This document shows, one piece after another, positions 1-8,127 of a stretch of 64,000 bases of DNA. The notes below the pieces were generated by a model, which was given only the letters and a program-made list of their open reading frames with translations, was not told the origin of the DNA and made no database searches. Numbering within the stretch: position 1 is the first letter of the stretch; every line of letters begins with the position of its first letter. The stretch comes from Sphingopyxis chilensis (GTDB taxonomy: Bacteria; Pseudomonadota; Alphaproteobacteria; Sphingomonadales; Sphingomonadaceae), in assembly GCF_035930445.1 (NCBI RefSeq), contig NZ_CP142394.1, positions 343,501-407,500 of the forward strand, written 5' to 3'. A program made the translations under genes and the position numbers.

Positions 1-774
1 GTCCTCGGCGTTCATCGGCTCGCACGGGCAATCGGCCTCGACGTCGGCCGAGAGCGCGTCGTACCAATGGTCGCGGCCTTCCTTCATCATCACGTCGCCG
101 CCCGTATGCGCGATGACGAGCACCGCCTTCACCTCGACGCGTTCTAGCGCCTTGTCGACATTGGCTTTCAGGGGAACGACCTTGCCGCCGCGCAGCCCTT
201 CGTCGGCGCAGATCACCCAGTCGCTGGCGCAATCCTCGATCCGGCCGTGGATCGCCTCGGGCGAGAAACCGCCGAAGACGACGCTGTGCACCGCGCCGAT
301 GCGCGCGCAGGCGAGCATCGCGACCGCGCCCTCGGGAATCATGGGCATATAGATGGTGACGCGGTCGCCCTTCTGGACGCCCATTTTCTTGAGCGTATTC
401 GCGAAGCGGACGACGTCGGCGAGCAGCGCGGCGTAACTGATGTGCCGGGTTTCGCCGTCGGGCGCGTCGGGCTCGAAGATGATCGCGATACGGTCCCCAT
501 GGCCCGCCGCGACGTGACGATCGACGGCGTTGTGGCAAAGGTTGAGAAAGCCATCCTCATACCATTTGATTTCGACGGGGTTGTACGACCAGTTGCCGAT
601 TTTCGTCGGCGGCGTGATCCAGTCGATCCGCTTCGCCTGCTCGGCCCAGAAGGCGTCGGGGTCGGCGATGCTTTGCGCATAGAGCCGGTCATAGTCGGCG
701 GTGGTGCAGTGCGTGTTCGCGGCGGCGTCGGCGGGGACGGGAACCAGCGGTTCGGAGGGGGGTAGGTCGGACAC
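1..774 (-). CDS. acs: Acetyl-CoA synthetase, N-terminal part (cut by window edge)
   Basis: AMP-forming acetate--CoA ligase, which activates acetate to acetyl-CoA in the cytoplasm. The 258 visible residues match the family's N-terminal half: an opening HCTTADYDRLYAQS-like segment, then WSYNPVEIKWYEDG, NLCHNAVDRH, GDRIAIIFEPD, VTIYMPMIPE and GAVHSVVFGGFS, in the expected order. The call is a GTG start at 774 with a GGGAGA Shine-Dalgarno about 7 bases upstream; no in-frame ATG fits better. The gene leaves the window at base 1 after about 40% of the usual 650 residues, so the adenylation core and the acetylated lysine are not visible. It is divergent from the aldehyde dehydrogenase gene. Confidence 0.93.
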   Translation of the reverse strand, partial: MSDLPPSEPLVPVPADAAANTHCTTADYDRLYAQSIADPDAFWAEQAKRIDWITPPTKIGNWSYNPVEIKWYEDGFLNLCHNAVDRHVAAGHGDRIAIIFEPDAPDGETRHISYAALLADVVRFANTLKKMGVQKGDRVTIYMPMIPEGAVAMLACARIGAVHSVVFGGFSPEAIHGRIEDCASDWVICADEGLRGGKVVPLKANVDKALERVEVKAVLVIAHTGGDVMMKEGRDHWYDALSADVEADCPCEPMNAED

Positions 775-873
775 GTCTGCTTCTCCCGCTTTCGGTTTGA
801 CTCGCTTGCTGGCTGCGATAACCCGCGAGCCACAAACTGCAAGGGCGCGCTGGCGCTGATGAAGGGACAGATG

Positions 874-2376
874 ATGACGATATTGGGCCAGGAAGTCGCG
901 CGGCTGCTCGATGGACTTGGGGTGGACCGGGCGCTGTGGACCGAAGGGTCGATGCCCTCGGTGACGCCGCTGACCGGCGAACAGCTGGGCATGGTGCAGG
1001 TCGTCGATGTCGCGGCGACGGACGAGGCGCTGGGCAAGGCGAGCGCGGCGTTCCGCGCCTGGCGCGACGTGCCCGCGCCGCGCCGCGGCGAGCTGGTGCG
1101 GCTGTGGGGTGAAGAATTGCGCGCCGCGAAGGACGACCTTGCCAGGCTGGTGACGATCGAGGCGGGCAAGATCCCGTCCGAGGGCGCGGGCGAGGTGCAG
1201 GAGATGATCGACATTTGCGACTTCGCGGTCGGTCTCTCGCGTCAGCTCTACGGCCTCACCATCGCGACCGAGCGGCCGGGGCACCGGATGATGGAGGTCT
1301 GGCATCCGTTGGGTGTCGTCGGGGTGATTTCGGCGTTCAATTTCCCGGTTGCGGTGTGGGCGTGGAACGCGGCGCTCGCGCTCGTCTGCGGCAACAGTGT
1401 TGTGTGGAAGCCGTCGGAGAAGACGCCGCTCACCGCGCTCGCGACGCAGGCAATTTTCGAGCGGGCGGTGGCGCGTTTCGGCGATGCGCCCGAAGGCTTG
1501 GCGCAATTGCTGATTGGCGGGCGCGAGGCGGGCGAGGCTTTGGTCGACGACGGGCGCGTGGCGCTGGTGTCGGCGACGGGATCGACGCGCATGGGCCGCG
1601 CGGTCGCGCCGCGGCTGGCGCACCGGTTTGCGCGCGCGATCCTCGAGCTTGGCGGCAACAATGGCGTGATCGTCGCGCCGTCGGCCGACCTCGATCTCGC
1701 GCTGCGCGGCGTCGCGTTCGGCGCGATGGGGACCGCGGGGCAACGCTGCACGACGACGCGGCGGCTGTTCCTGCACGACAGCATCTACGATGGTTTCGTG
1801 GCGAAACTGAAGGCCGCCTATGCGAGCGTCGGCGTTGGCAATCCGCTGGAGGGCGAGGTGCTGGTCGGCCCGCTGATCGACCGTGCGGCCTATGAGATGA
1901 TGCAGGCGGCCCTGGCGGCTGCTCGCAATGCAGGCGGCGTCGTCCACGGCGGCGAGCGCGTTGGCGAAGGCGCGAGCTTTTATGTGAAGCCCGCGCTCGT
2001 CGAAATGCCGGGGCAGGTCGGGCCGGTGCTCGAAGAGACCTTTGCGCCGATCCTCTATGTCATGCGCTACTATGATCTCGATGCCGTGATCGAACTGCAC
2101 AATGACGTTGCGGCGGGGCTGTCGTCGGCGATCTTCACCACCGACATACGCGAGGCCGAGCGGTTTCTGGCGGCGAGCGATTGCGGCATCGCCAACGTCA
2201 ATCTGGGGACGAGCGGCGCCGAGATCGGCGGAGCATTCGGGGGCGAGAAGGAGACCGGCGGTGGGCGCGAGAGCGGTTCGGACAGCTGGAAGGCCTATAT
2301 GCGGCGCGCGACCAATACGCTGAATTATTCGGATACGCTGCCGCTGGCGCAGGGGGTGAGTTTCGACCTGAATTAA
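874..2376 (+). CDS. amaB: ALDH7-family aldehyde dehydrogenase (aminoadipate semialdehyde / piperideine-6-carboxylate dehydrogenase type)
   Basis: NAD(P)-dependent aldehyde dehydrogenase of about 500 residues. Visible family features are FNFPVAVWAWN (cofactor region), ELGGNN with the general-base Glu, and GTAGQRCTTTRRL with the catalytic Cys. The segments GKIPSEGAGEVQEMIDI and ELGGNN are typical of the antiquitin/AmaB branch, which oxidises 2-aminoadipate 6-semialdehyde in lysine degradation; assigning this substrate is inference. ATGs occur at 859, 871 and 874. AAGGGA at 862-867 sits at Shine-Dalgarno distance from 871/874, so I start at 874. No lysine-degradation partner is adjacent. Confidence 0.88.
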   Translation: MTILGQEVARLLDGLGVDRALWTEGSMPSVTPLTGEQLGMVQVVDVAATDEALGKASAAFRAWRDVPAPRRGELVRLWGEELRAAKDDLARLVTIEAGKIPSEGAGEVQEMIDICDFAVGLSRQLYGLTIATERPGHRMMEVWHPLGVVGVISAFNFPVAVWAWNAALALVCGNSVVWKPSEKTPLTALATQAIFERAVARFGDAPEGLAQLLIGGREAGEALVDDGRVALVSATGSTRMGRAVAPRLAHRFARAILELGGNNGVIVAPSADLDLALRGVAFGAMGTAGQRCTTTRRLFLHDSIYDGFVAKLKAAYASVGVGNPLEGEVLVGPLIDRAAYEMMQAALAAARNAGGVVHGGERVGEGASFYVKPALVEMPGQVGPVLEETFAPILYVMRYYDLDAVIELHNDVAAGLSSAIFTTDIREAERFLAASDCGIANVNLGTSGAEIGGAFGGEKETGGGRESGSDSWKAYMRRATNTLNYSDTLPLAQGVSFDLN

Positions 2377-2383
2377 CAATCCT

Positions 2384-2466
2384 CGTCATTGCGAGGAGCG
2401 AAGCGACGCGGCAATCCAGAGTAGGCGTAAACCGCCCTGGATTGCTTCGCTACGCTCGCAATGACG
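2384..2466. repeat. REP-like palindromic element, copy 1
   Basis: An 83-base imperfect inverted repeat begins CGTCATTGCGAG and ends with the complement CTCGCAATGACG. Inner arms read GAAGC..GCAATCCAG and CTGGATTGCTTCG. It sits between an ALDH gene and a convergent thiolase-like gene. Nearly the same arms recur at 4834 and 5629, so it is a dispersed intergenic repeat rather than a simple terminator, although transcripts could fold into a long hairpin. Confidence 0.85.
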
Positions 2467-2473
2467 AAGGGGA

Positions 2474-3976
2474 TTAGACCGCCCGCCAGCCAAAGCCTTC
2501 GTCCAGCGCAACGATCTGCCCGGTCGTGCCGACGGGCTCCCGCGTCCCGTCGGTCAAAAATGCCAGCATCGCCGCATCACTCACATCGACATGCGCGAGC
2601 GTGCGCTTGCCGTCGGGCGTGCGCGCCACTACGACGCCGGCCTTCGGCGCTCCGTCGCGGCCATAGAAGACCGTATAGCTTTCGATCATCGCCGGCCCCG
2701 CATAATCCTCGACCAGTTCGGGCACCAGCCCGCGCTTCGCTTCGGCTTCGGCCTGATAGTCGAAATCCTGCGGGAAACTTGCGGCCGCAATCGGCTGCTT
2801 GCCAAGCACAATGCAATGATTGTCGGTCGCAAAGCCGCCATTGGCGAAGAGGAAGCCATAGCGGCCTTCGTGGCGCAGCTTCTCCACCATCGAGACGATC
2901 GCATGGCTCATATAATTGGCGATCGGCCCGCCGCCGAAGGTGAGGCCGCCGAACACGGTGGCGGGACGATCCCACGGCCAGCCGAGGATGCGCCGCGCCA
3001 TCTTGGGCACGCAGGGGAAGCAGCTGTAAAGTTCGACGAAATCGAAATCGTCGGCGGTCATCGCGTTGAGTTCGAGCGTGCGCGTGATCGAGGTTTCCAT
3101 GCTGACGCTGCCATCATAGCGGTCGCGATGCAGGATGCTCGCGGGCTCTTTCGCTGCGGCGCCCATGCCGATGTGGATCAAGCGGTCCTCGGCGATGCCG
3201 CGGCGCCTAGCCTCGGCGAGGCTGGCGACGATGAAGCCCGCGCCCTGGTTCACCGATGAATTGGCGACCATCAGTTTCGAATAGGGAAAGGCGATAGGGC
3301 GGTTGCGTTCGTCGACCTTCAGGATGTCCTCGGGCGAGGCGGGCTTGCGGATCCAAGCGCCGTCGTTCGCGGCGGCGACCTCGGAGAAACGCGACCAGAT
3401 CTCGGCGCTTTCGAACTGTGCTTCGGCAAGACTTTGGCCCCACGCGGCGCGGGTCGCATTCTCGTAGAGTGGATAGACGTCGACCGGCGCGGCGAGGCCG
3501 TGCTTCTGCGCATAATTGGGTTCGCGGCGCGTCGCGACCTTGCGGACCGCGTTATAGCTCTTGTCCTCGCCGCTCGCGGCCTTGGCGGCGCGGCCCGCGG
3601 CGGTGCGCAGCGCTTCGCCGCCGACGATCGCCGCGAGTTTGATCTCGCCCGCGCCGATGCGGTTCGCGGCCTCGTTGAGCAGGCGTACGGGCGTGTCGCC
3701 ATGCGGCGCGGCGGACTGATAGTTGACAGCGGGGGTTGCGCCGATCGCGGCGGCGAGCGGTTCGCAGAGCTTGCCGAGGTGGTGGAAACTGATCTGGTCG
3801 ACGATCGCGAGGCTGTCGATGTCGGCAAGCGGCACGCCGGCATCGTCCGCCGCGATCTTGAGCGCGGCGACCATCAGCCCGAGCGAGTCGAGTCCCTGAT
3901 CGGGATCGTCAGGTCGGTCGTTGATTTGTCCGACGCCGATGATGACCGGAATGCGCTCGGGATCGGTCATCGTCAT
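2474..3976 (-). CDS. Thiolase-like protein (acetyl-CoA acetyltransferase family, TLP1-like)
   Basis: A 500-residue thiolase-fold protein. The N-terminal IPVIIGVGQIND, the VDQISFHHL region and FDFVELYSCFPC (Cys near residue 350) fit thiolase-like proteins rather than classical FadA/PhaA. The extra ~100-residue C-terminal part (VVVARTPDGKRTLAHVDVSD) resembles the additional beta domain of TLP1-type proteins. The likely role is acyl-CoA transformation in fatty acid or sterol catabolism; substrate unknown. The ATG at 3976 lies one base after the stop of the enoyl-CoA hydratase gene, so the two are translationally coupled. A second in-frame ATG is at 3970. A longer open frame reaching 4039 overlaps the upstream gene and is not needed. 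Confidence 0.85.
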   Translation of the reverse strand: MTMTDPERIPVIIGVGQINDRPDDPDQGLDSLGLMVAALKIAADDAGVPLADIDSLAIVDQISFHHLGKLCEPLAAAIGATPAVNYQSAAPHGDTPVRLLNEAANRIGAGEIKLAAIVGGEALRTAAGRAAKAASGEDKSYNAVRKVATRREPNYAQKHGLAAPVDVYPLYENATRAAWGQSLAEAQFESAEIWSRFSEVAAANDGAWIRKPASPEDILKVDERNRPIAFPYSKLMVANSSVNQGAGFIVASLAEARRRGIAEDRLIHIGMGAAAKEPASILHRDRYDGSVSMETSITRTLELNAMTADDFDFVELYSCFPCVPKMARRILGWPWDRPATVFGGLTFGGGPIANYMSHAIVSMVEKLRHEGRYGFLFANGGFATDNHCIVLGKQPIAAASFPQDFDYQAEAEAKRGLVPELVEDYAGPAMIESYTVFYGRDGAPKAGVVVARTPDGKRTLAHVDVSDAAMLAFLTDGTREPVGTTGQIVALDEGFGWRAV

Positions 3977-3977
3977 T

Positions 3978-4772
3978 TTAGCGCGCTTTCCATTGGGGCT
4001 TGCGCTTTTCGGCAAAGGCAAGCGGGCCTTCGCGGGCATCCTCGCTGCGCATCAGCACGCCGCGTTCGCGCGTGTTATGCTCCCAATAGGGCGCGTCGGC
4101 GGCGATGCGCCCTTCGTCGATACCGAGCGCGACGCGCTTCGAGGCTTGCACCGACAGCGGCGCGTTACCGGCAATCTTTTCGGCGAGCGCGATCGCGGTG
4201 GGGAGCAGGTCGGCGAGCGGGACGACATGATTGACCAACCCGAATTCGGCCGCCCGCGCGGCGGGGATCGGATCGCCCGTGAGCATATATTCCATTGCGA
4301 GCTTCTTCGGCAGTTGCTGCGCGAGGCGGAAGGCGCCGCCCGCCGCGGCGAACAGCCCCACCTTGACCTCGGGCAGCCCGAATTGCGCATGGTCGGCGGC
4401 GACGATGATATCGCTCATCAGCGCGATCTCGCAGCCACCGCCGAAGGCGAAGCCGTTGACCGCGGCGATGATCGGTTTCGAGATCGGGTGCGAAACCATG
4501 CCCGCAAAACCCCACGCCTGCTGCGCGGGATCGCCGGGGTAGAGGCTTTCGCCGCGCGACAGCGCGACCAGATCGGCGCCGGCGCAGAAGCTCTTGTCGC
4601 CCGCGCCGGTGATGACGATGACGCGGATTTCGGGGTCGTTTTCCGCCTCTTCGAGCGCGGTGCCGATGCCGATGTGGACCGCGGCGTTGACGGCGTTGCG
4701 CGCCTCGGGCCGGTTGATCGTGACGATCAGGATGTGGCCGCGCCGTTCGGTGAGGATGGTGGTATCGGTCAT
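3978..4772 (-). CDS. Enoyl-CoA hydratase/isomerase (crotonase family)
   Basis: A 264-residue crotonase-fold enzyme with the two oxyanion-hole segments SFCAGADL and AAVNGFAFGGGCEIAL and the conserved FGLPEVKVGLF region. The loop reads 'PEVKVGLF', so the catalytic Glu pair of classical hydratases looks only partly conserved; hydratase versus isomerase is therefore open. It is the first gene of a two-gene operon with the thiolase-like gene. A perfect 8+8 palindrome lies 36-55 bases upstream of its start and is a probable operator. Confidence 0.88.
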   Translation of the reverse strand: MTDTTILTERRGHILIVTINRPEARNAVNAAVHIGIGTALEEAENDPEIRVIVITGAGDKSFCAGADLVALSRGESLYPGDPAQQAWGFAGMVSHPISKPIIAAVNGFAFGGGCEIALMSDIIVAADHAQFGLPEVKVGLFAAAGGAFRLAQQLPKKLAMEYMLTGDPIPAARAAEFGLVNHVVPLADLLPTAIALAEKIAGNAPLSVQASKRVALGIDEGRIAADAPYWEHNTRERGVLMRSEDAREGPLAFAEKRKPQWKAR

Positions 4773-4807
4773 TGCGAATCTCTCCCTTTCGGGCGAGTAT
4801 CGCGGTG

Positions 4808-4827
4808 AGTTGACGTTTACGTCAACT
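4808..4827. promoter_or_regulatory. Perfect 8-bp inverted repeat upstream of the enoyl-CoA hydratase operon
   Basis: AGTTGACG - TTTA - CGTCAACT: arms of 8 bases with a 4-base centre, 36 bases upstream of the hydratase start. The TTGACG..CGTCAA core resembles operators of MerR-type LiuR regulators of acyl-CoA catabolism as I remember them; the regulator identity is inference. Confidence 0.6.
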
Positions 4828-4833
4828 GTTCAT

Positions 4834-4908
4834 CGTCATTGCGAGCGTAGCGAAGCAATCCAGCGCGCGTAAACCGCCCTGGATTGCTTCGCTACGCTCG
4901 CAATGACG
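4834..4908. repeat. REP-like palindromic element, copy 2
   Basis: A 75-base near-perfect inverted repeat beginning CGTCATTGCGAGCGTAGCG and ending CGCTACGCTCGCAATGACG. The central GCGTAAACCGCCCTGGATTG is shared with copy 1 at 2384. It lies between fsa and the hydratase operon. Confidence 0.87.
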
Positions 4909-4915
4909 AAGCCAG

Positions 4916-5566
4916 TCAGATCGACTGACCGGTCTTTGCCCAATCGGCGAGGAAGCCTTCGATGCCCTTTTCGGTCAGGATATGCTTGAACAGCCCCTTG
5001 ATCACCGACGGCGGCGCGGTCATCACGTCGGCGCCGATCTTCGCGGCTTCGAGCACATGGATGCCGTGGCGCACGCTCGCGACGAGAATTTCGGTTTCAT
5101 AGCCATAATTGTCGTAGATCAGCCGGATGTCTGAGATGAGCTGCATGCCGTCGAAGCCATTGTCGTCGTGACGGCCGACAAAGGGCGAGACGAAGGTCGC
5201 GCCGGCCTTGGCAGCAAGCAGCGCCTGCGCTGCCGAGAAGCAGAGCGTGACATTGACCATCGTGCCGTCGCTGGTCAGCGCCTTGCAGGTTTTCAAACCG
5301 TCGATCGTCAGCGGCACCTTGATGCAGACATTATCGGCGATCTTGCGGAGGATTTCCGCCTCTTTCATCATCGTTTCATGGTCGAGCGCGACGACCTCGG
5401 CCGACACCGGGCCCGTGGTCAGCGCGCAGATTTCGCGGGTCACTTCCTTGAAATCGCGGCCCGACTTGGCGATCAGCGACGGGTTGGTGGTAACGCCGTC
5501 GAGCAGGCCGGTCGCGGCGAGTTCCTGGATGTCGGCGATTTCGGCGGTGTCGGCGAAGAATTTCAT
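4916..5566 (-). CDS. fsa: Fructose-6-phosphate aldolase / small transaldolase
   Basis: A 216-residue cytoplasmic class I aldolase of the short transaldolase (TalC/FSA) family. It opens with [10 protein letters not shown] and has [14 protein letters not shown] and [10 protein letters not shown], whose Lys (near residue 85) is the Schiff-base lysine. [13 protein letters not shown] and ILVASVRH follow, as in the family. Length is normal. Whether it acts as a true transaldolase or an F6P aldolase cannot be decided by eye. It is flanked on both sides by REP-like elements. Confidence 0.93.
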   Translation of the reverse strand: MKFFADTAEIADIQELAATGLLDGVTTNPSLIAKSGRDFKEVTREICALTTGPVSAEVVALDHETMMKEAEILRKIADNVCIKVPLTIDGLKTCKALTSDGTMVNVTLCFSAAQALLAAKAGATFVSPFVGRHDDNGFDGMQLISDIRLIYDNYGYETEILVASVRHGIHVLEAAKIGADVMTAPPSVIKGLFKHILTEKGIEGFLADWAKTGQSI

Positions 5567-5628
5567 GGTGCGGGCTTTCTGGTGGGAAGGTGATTCGGTG
5601 GTTGCTGATCCCCTAAAGCCCTTTGATT

Positions 5629-5734
5629 GTCATTGCGACCCCGGCGAAAGCCGGGGGAAGCAATCTCCAGCTGTCCGGCTTGCGCGAGGTCGATGGCTGG
5701 AGATTGCCGCGTCGCTTCGCTCCTCGCAATGACG
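5629..5734. repeat. REP-like palindromic element, copy 3 (diverged)
   Basis: The outer arms GTCATTGCGA and TCGCAATGAC match copies 1 and 2. The interior differs, with arms around AGCAATCTCCAGC and GCTGGAGATTGC. It lies between fsa and radA. A spurious upstream extension of the radA frame runs through it. Confidence 0.78.
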
Positions 5735-5784
5735 AGGGTGGGAAAGGACTGGCGTTCCATCTTTGTTCCGATTATGCGAACCGC

Positions 5785-7146
5785 ATGGCCAAAGCGAAAC
5801 GTCAATATGTCTGCCAGAATTGCGGCTCCGCCACCTATCGCTGGCAGGGGCAGTGCGCCGATTGCGGCGAGTGGAACACGCTCGTCGAGGAAGCCGCCGA
5901 GACGGTGTTTTCGGCGAAACATGATCTGAGCCGCGGCGGGCGGACGCTGACGCTCGAAACGCTCGATGCCGACAGCAAGATGCCCGAGCGGATGCTGTGC
6001 GGGATCGCCGAGTTCGACCGCGCGCTTGGTGGCGGCTTCGTCGCGGGTTCGGCGACCTTGATCGGCGGCGATCCGGGGATCGGCAAGTCGACCTTGCTGC
6101 TGCAGGCGGCGGGACGGCTCGCCAAGGCGGGCAAGTCGGTCGTCTATATCAGCGGCGAGGAAGCGGCGGCGCAGGTGCGGCTGCGCGCGCAGCGGCTGGG
6201 GCTCGGCAATGCGCCGGTCGCGCTGGCGAGCGCGACGTCGGTGCGCGATATCCTGGCGACGCTCGACGGGCGCGAGGCCGATTTCGTGGTGATCGATTCG
6301 ATCCAGACGATGCACAGCGACCTGATCGACAGCGCGCCGGGGACGGTGAGCCAGGTCCGCGCGTCGGCGCAGGAACTGATCCGCTATGCCAAGGACAGCG
6401 ACGCCGCGATCGTGCTCGTCGGCCATGTCACGAAGGACGGGACGATCGCGGGACCGCGCGTGCTCGAACATATGGTCGATACGGTGCTGGCGTTCGAGGG
6501 CGAGCGCAGCCACCAATATCGCATCCTTCGCGCGGTCAAGAACCGCTTTGGCGGCACGGACGAGATCGGCGTCTTCGCGATGGGCGAGGAAGGGTTGGGC
6601 GAGGTCGCCAATCCGTCGAGCCTGTTCCTGACCGATCGCAGCCGCGACGTGCCCGGGTCGGTGGTGTTCCCGGCGCTCGAGGGCACACGCCCGGTGCTGG
6701 TCGAGGTGCAGGCGCTGACGGTGCGGCTCGCGAGCGGCGCGACGCCGCGCCGTGCCGTCGTGGGCTGGGACAGCGGGCGGCTCGCGATGGTGCTCGCGGT
6801 GCTGGAGGCGCGTTGCGGGCTGCAGATGGGCGCGGCGGAAGTTTATCTCAACATCGCGGGTGGCTATCGGCTGACCGATCCCGCCGCCGATCTTGCCGTC
6901 GCGGCGGCGCTGATCTCGGCGTTCAGCGAGCGGCCGGTGCCCGCCGATGCGATCGTGTTCGGCGAACTGTCGCTGTCGGGCGAGGTGCGGCAGGTTGCGC
7001 ACGACGGGCTGCGTCTGCGCGAAGCGGCCAAGCTCGGTTTTTCGCGCGGCTGGGGCCCCACGGGAATGAAGGGCGTCGGCGGGATTTCGGTCACGGGTTT
7101 CGGACGGCTCGGCGAACTCGTTGACCTGATGCTCGGGCGCGACTAG
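5785..7146 (+). CDS. radA: DNA repair protein RadA
   Basis: A 453-residue RecA-like ATPase that promotes branch migration in recombinational repair. It has an N-terminal C4 zinc finger (C10, C13, C24, C27), Walker A GGDPGIGKST near residue 94, the RadA-specific KNRFG motif at K252, and a C-terminal Lon-protease-like domain (AEVYLNIAGGYRLTDPAADLA). The ATG at 5785 opens directly with the zinc-finger region; the frame is open further upstream but only through the REP element. It leads a four-gene rightward group with cvpA, a NifU-like gene and a Kef-type transporter. Confidence 0.97.
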   Translation: MAKAKRQYVCQNCGSATYRWQGQCADCGEWNTLVEEAAETVFSAKHDLSRGGRTLTLETLDADSKMPERMLCGIAEFDRALGGGFVAGSATLIGGDPGIGKSTLLLQAAGRLAKAGKSVVYISGEEAAAQVRLRAQRLGLGNAPVALASATSVRDILATLDGREADFVVIDSIQTMHSDLIDSAPGTVSQVRASAQELIRYAKDSDAAIVLVGHVTKDGTIAGPRVLEHMVDTVLAFEGERSHQYRILRAVKNRFGGTDEIGVFAMGEEGLGEVANPSSLFLTDRSRDVPGSVVFPALEGTRPVLVEVQALTVRLASGATPRRAVVGWDSGRLAMVLAVLEARCGLQMGAAEVYLNIAGGYRLTDPAADLAVAAALISAFSERPVPADAIVFGELSLSGEVRQVAHDGLRLREAAKLGFSRGWGPTGMKGVGGISVTGFGRLGELVDLMLGRD

Positions 7147-7156
7147 CGACCGGCAA

Positions 7157-7702
7157 ATGGGAAGTCTGACGGCTCTGGATATCATCGTGCTGACGCTCGT
7201 CGGCGGCGGCGCGGTGCTCGGTTTTTCGCGCGGCCTGGTGCAGGAGGTGACCACGCTGCTCGCGTGGGTCCTGGCGATCGCGGCGGTGCGCTTTTTTCAC
7301 CCGCTCGTCACCGACCTGCTCGCGGGCTGGGTCGGGACCGAGGGCGGCGCGGCGATGCTGGCGTTCGTGCTGCTCTTTGGCGGCGTTTTCGTACTGGCCA
7401 AATGGGGATCGCGCGCGATGGGGCAGCGCAGCCGCGCGTCGCTCGTCGGCGGGTTCGACCGTGGGCTCGGCGCGGGCTTCGGCGCGGTGAAGGGCCTGTT
7501 GATCGCCTCGATCGCCTTCATGATCGTAACGCTGCTCTATGGTATCGGCTATGGCAATGCGCAGCGCCCCGCGTGGATGACCGAAAGCCGCACCTATCCC
7601 GCGCTCAACGCGACGAGTGGCGCGATGAGCAAGGTGATCGCCGAGCGGCGTGCCGAGGCGCGCGAGGCGGAAGCTGAAGCTGCGCAGGACGACGCATCAT
7701 GA
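7157..7702 (+). CDS. cvpA: CvpA family membrane protein
   Basis: A 181-residue inner-membrane protein with four hydrophobic segments (about residues 5-25, 28-45, 62-82 and 105-128). The opening LTALDIIVLTLVGGGAVLGF and GLGAGFGAVKGLLI are the CvpA signatures. CvpA is tied to colicin V production and, more generally, envelope stress tolerance; the mechanism is not settled. The C-terminal tail is charged and Glu/Ala-rich. It starts 10 bases after radA and overlaps the next gene by 4 bases (ATGA). Confidence 0.92.
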   Translation: MGSLTALDIIVLTLVGGGAVLGFSRGLVQEVTTLLAWVLAIAAVRFFHPLVTDLLAGWVGTEGGAAMLAFVLLFGGVFVLAKWGSRAMGQRSRASLVGGFDRGLGAGFGAVKGLLIASIAFMIVTLLYGIGYGNAQRPAWMTESRTYPALNATSGAMSKVIAERRAEAREAEAEAAQDDAS

Positions 7703-8127
7703 GCGCGCCGCTTTACAATCGCGACATATTGGCGCTCGCGGTCGCGACCGCCGACTATCTGCCGATCGCCGATGCGCAGCACCGCGCGAGCAAGCGCGCA
7801 CCGCTGTGCGGCAGCGCGATCATCCTCGACCTCGACACCGACGATGCGGGGCGCGTCGCGCGCGTTGGGCTGCACGTCGAAGCCTGTGCGCTGGGGCAGG
7901 CGTCGGCGGCGTTGCTCGCGCGCCATGCGCCGGGGCTGGGGCTCGCCGAAATCCGCGCGGCGCGCGACGGCATCGCCGGCTGGTTCGCGGGCGAGGGCGA
8001 TCGGCCCGACTGGCCGGGATTCGACCTGCTCGCCCCCGCGCGCGACTATCCCGCGCGCCACGGCGCGATCCTGCTGCCCTTCGACGCCGCGATCGCGGCG
8101 CTCGAGGATCGGGCGGCAGCGGCATGA
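7699..8127 (+). CDS. NifU/IscU-like iron-sulfur scaffold family protein
   Basis: A 142-residue cytoplasmic protein that looks like the NifU N-terminal (IscU) fold: LYNRDILALAVA at the start, RAPLCGSAIILDLD with one Cys, then VEACALGQASAALL with a second Cys in the ACxxxxASA context. The third Cys of classical IscU is not evident, so active cluster assembly is uncertain. Alphaproteobacteria often carry this gene beside cvpA. It overlaps cvpA and the next gene by 4 bases each, implying translational coupling. Confidence 0.8.
   Translation: MSAPLYNRDILALAVATADYLPIADAQHRASKRAPLCGSAIILDLDTDDAGRVARVGLHVEACALGQASAALLARHAPGLGLAEIRAARDGIAGWFAGEGDRPDWPGFDLLAPARDYPARHGAILLPFDAAIAALEDRAAAA

Noticed and set aside
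7650..8123. Upstream extension of the antiporter frame
   Set aside because: It overlaps the cvpA and NifU-like genes in another frame; homology starts after the ATG at 8124.
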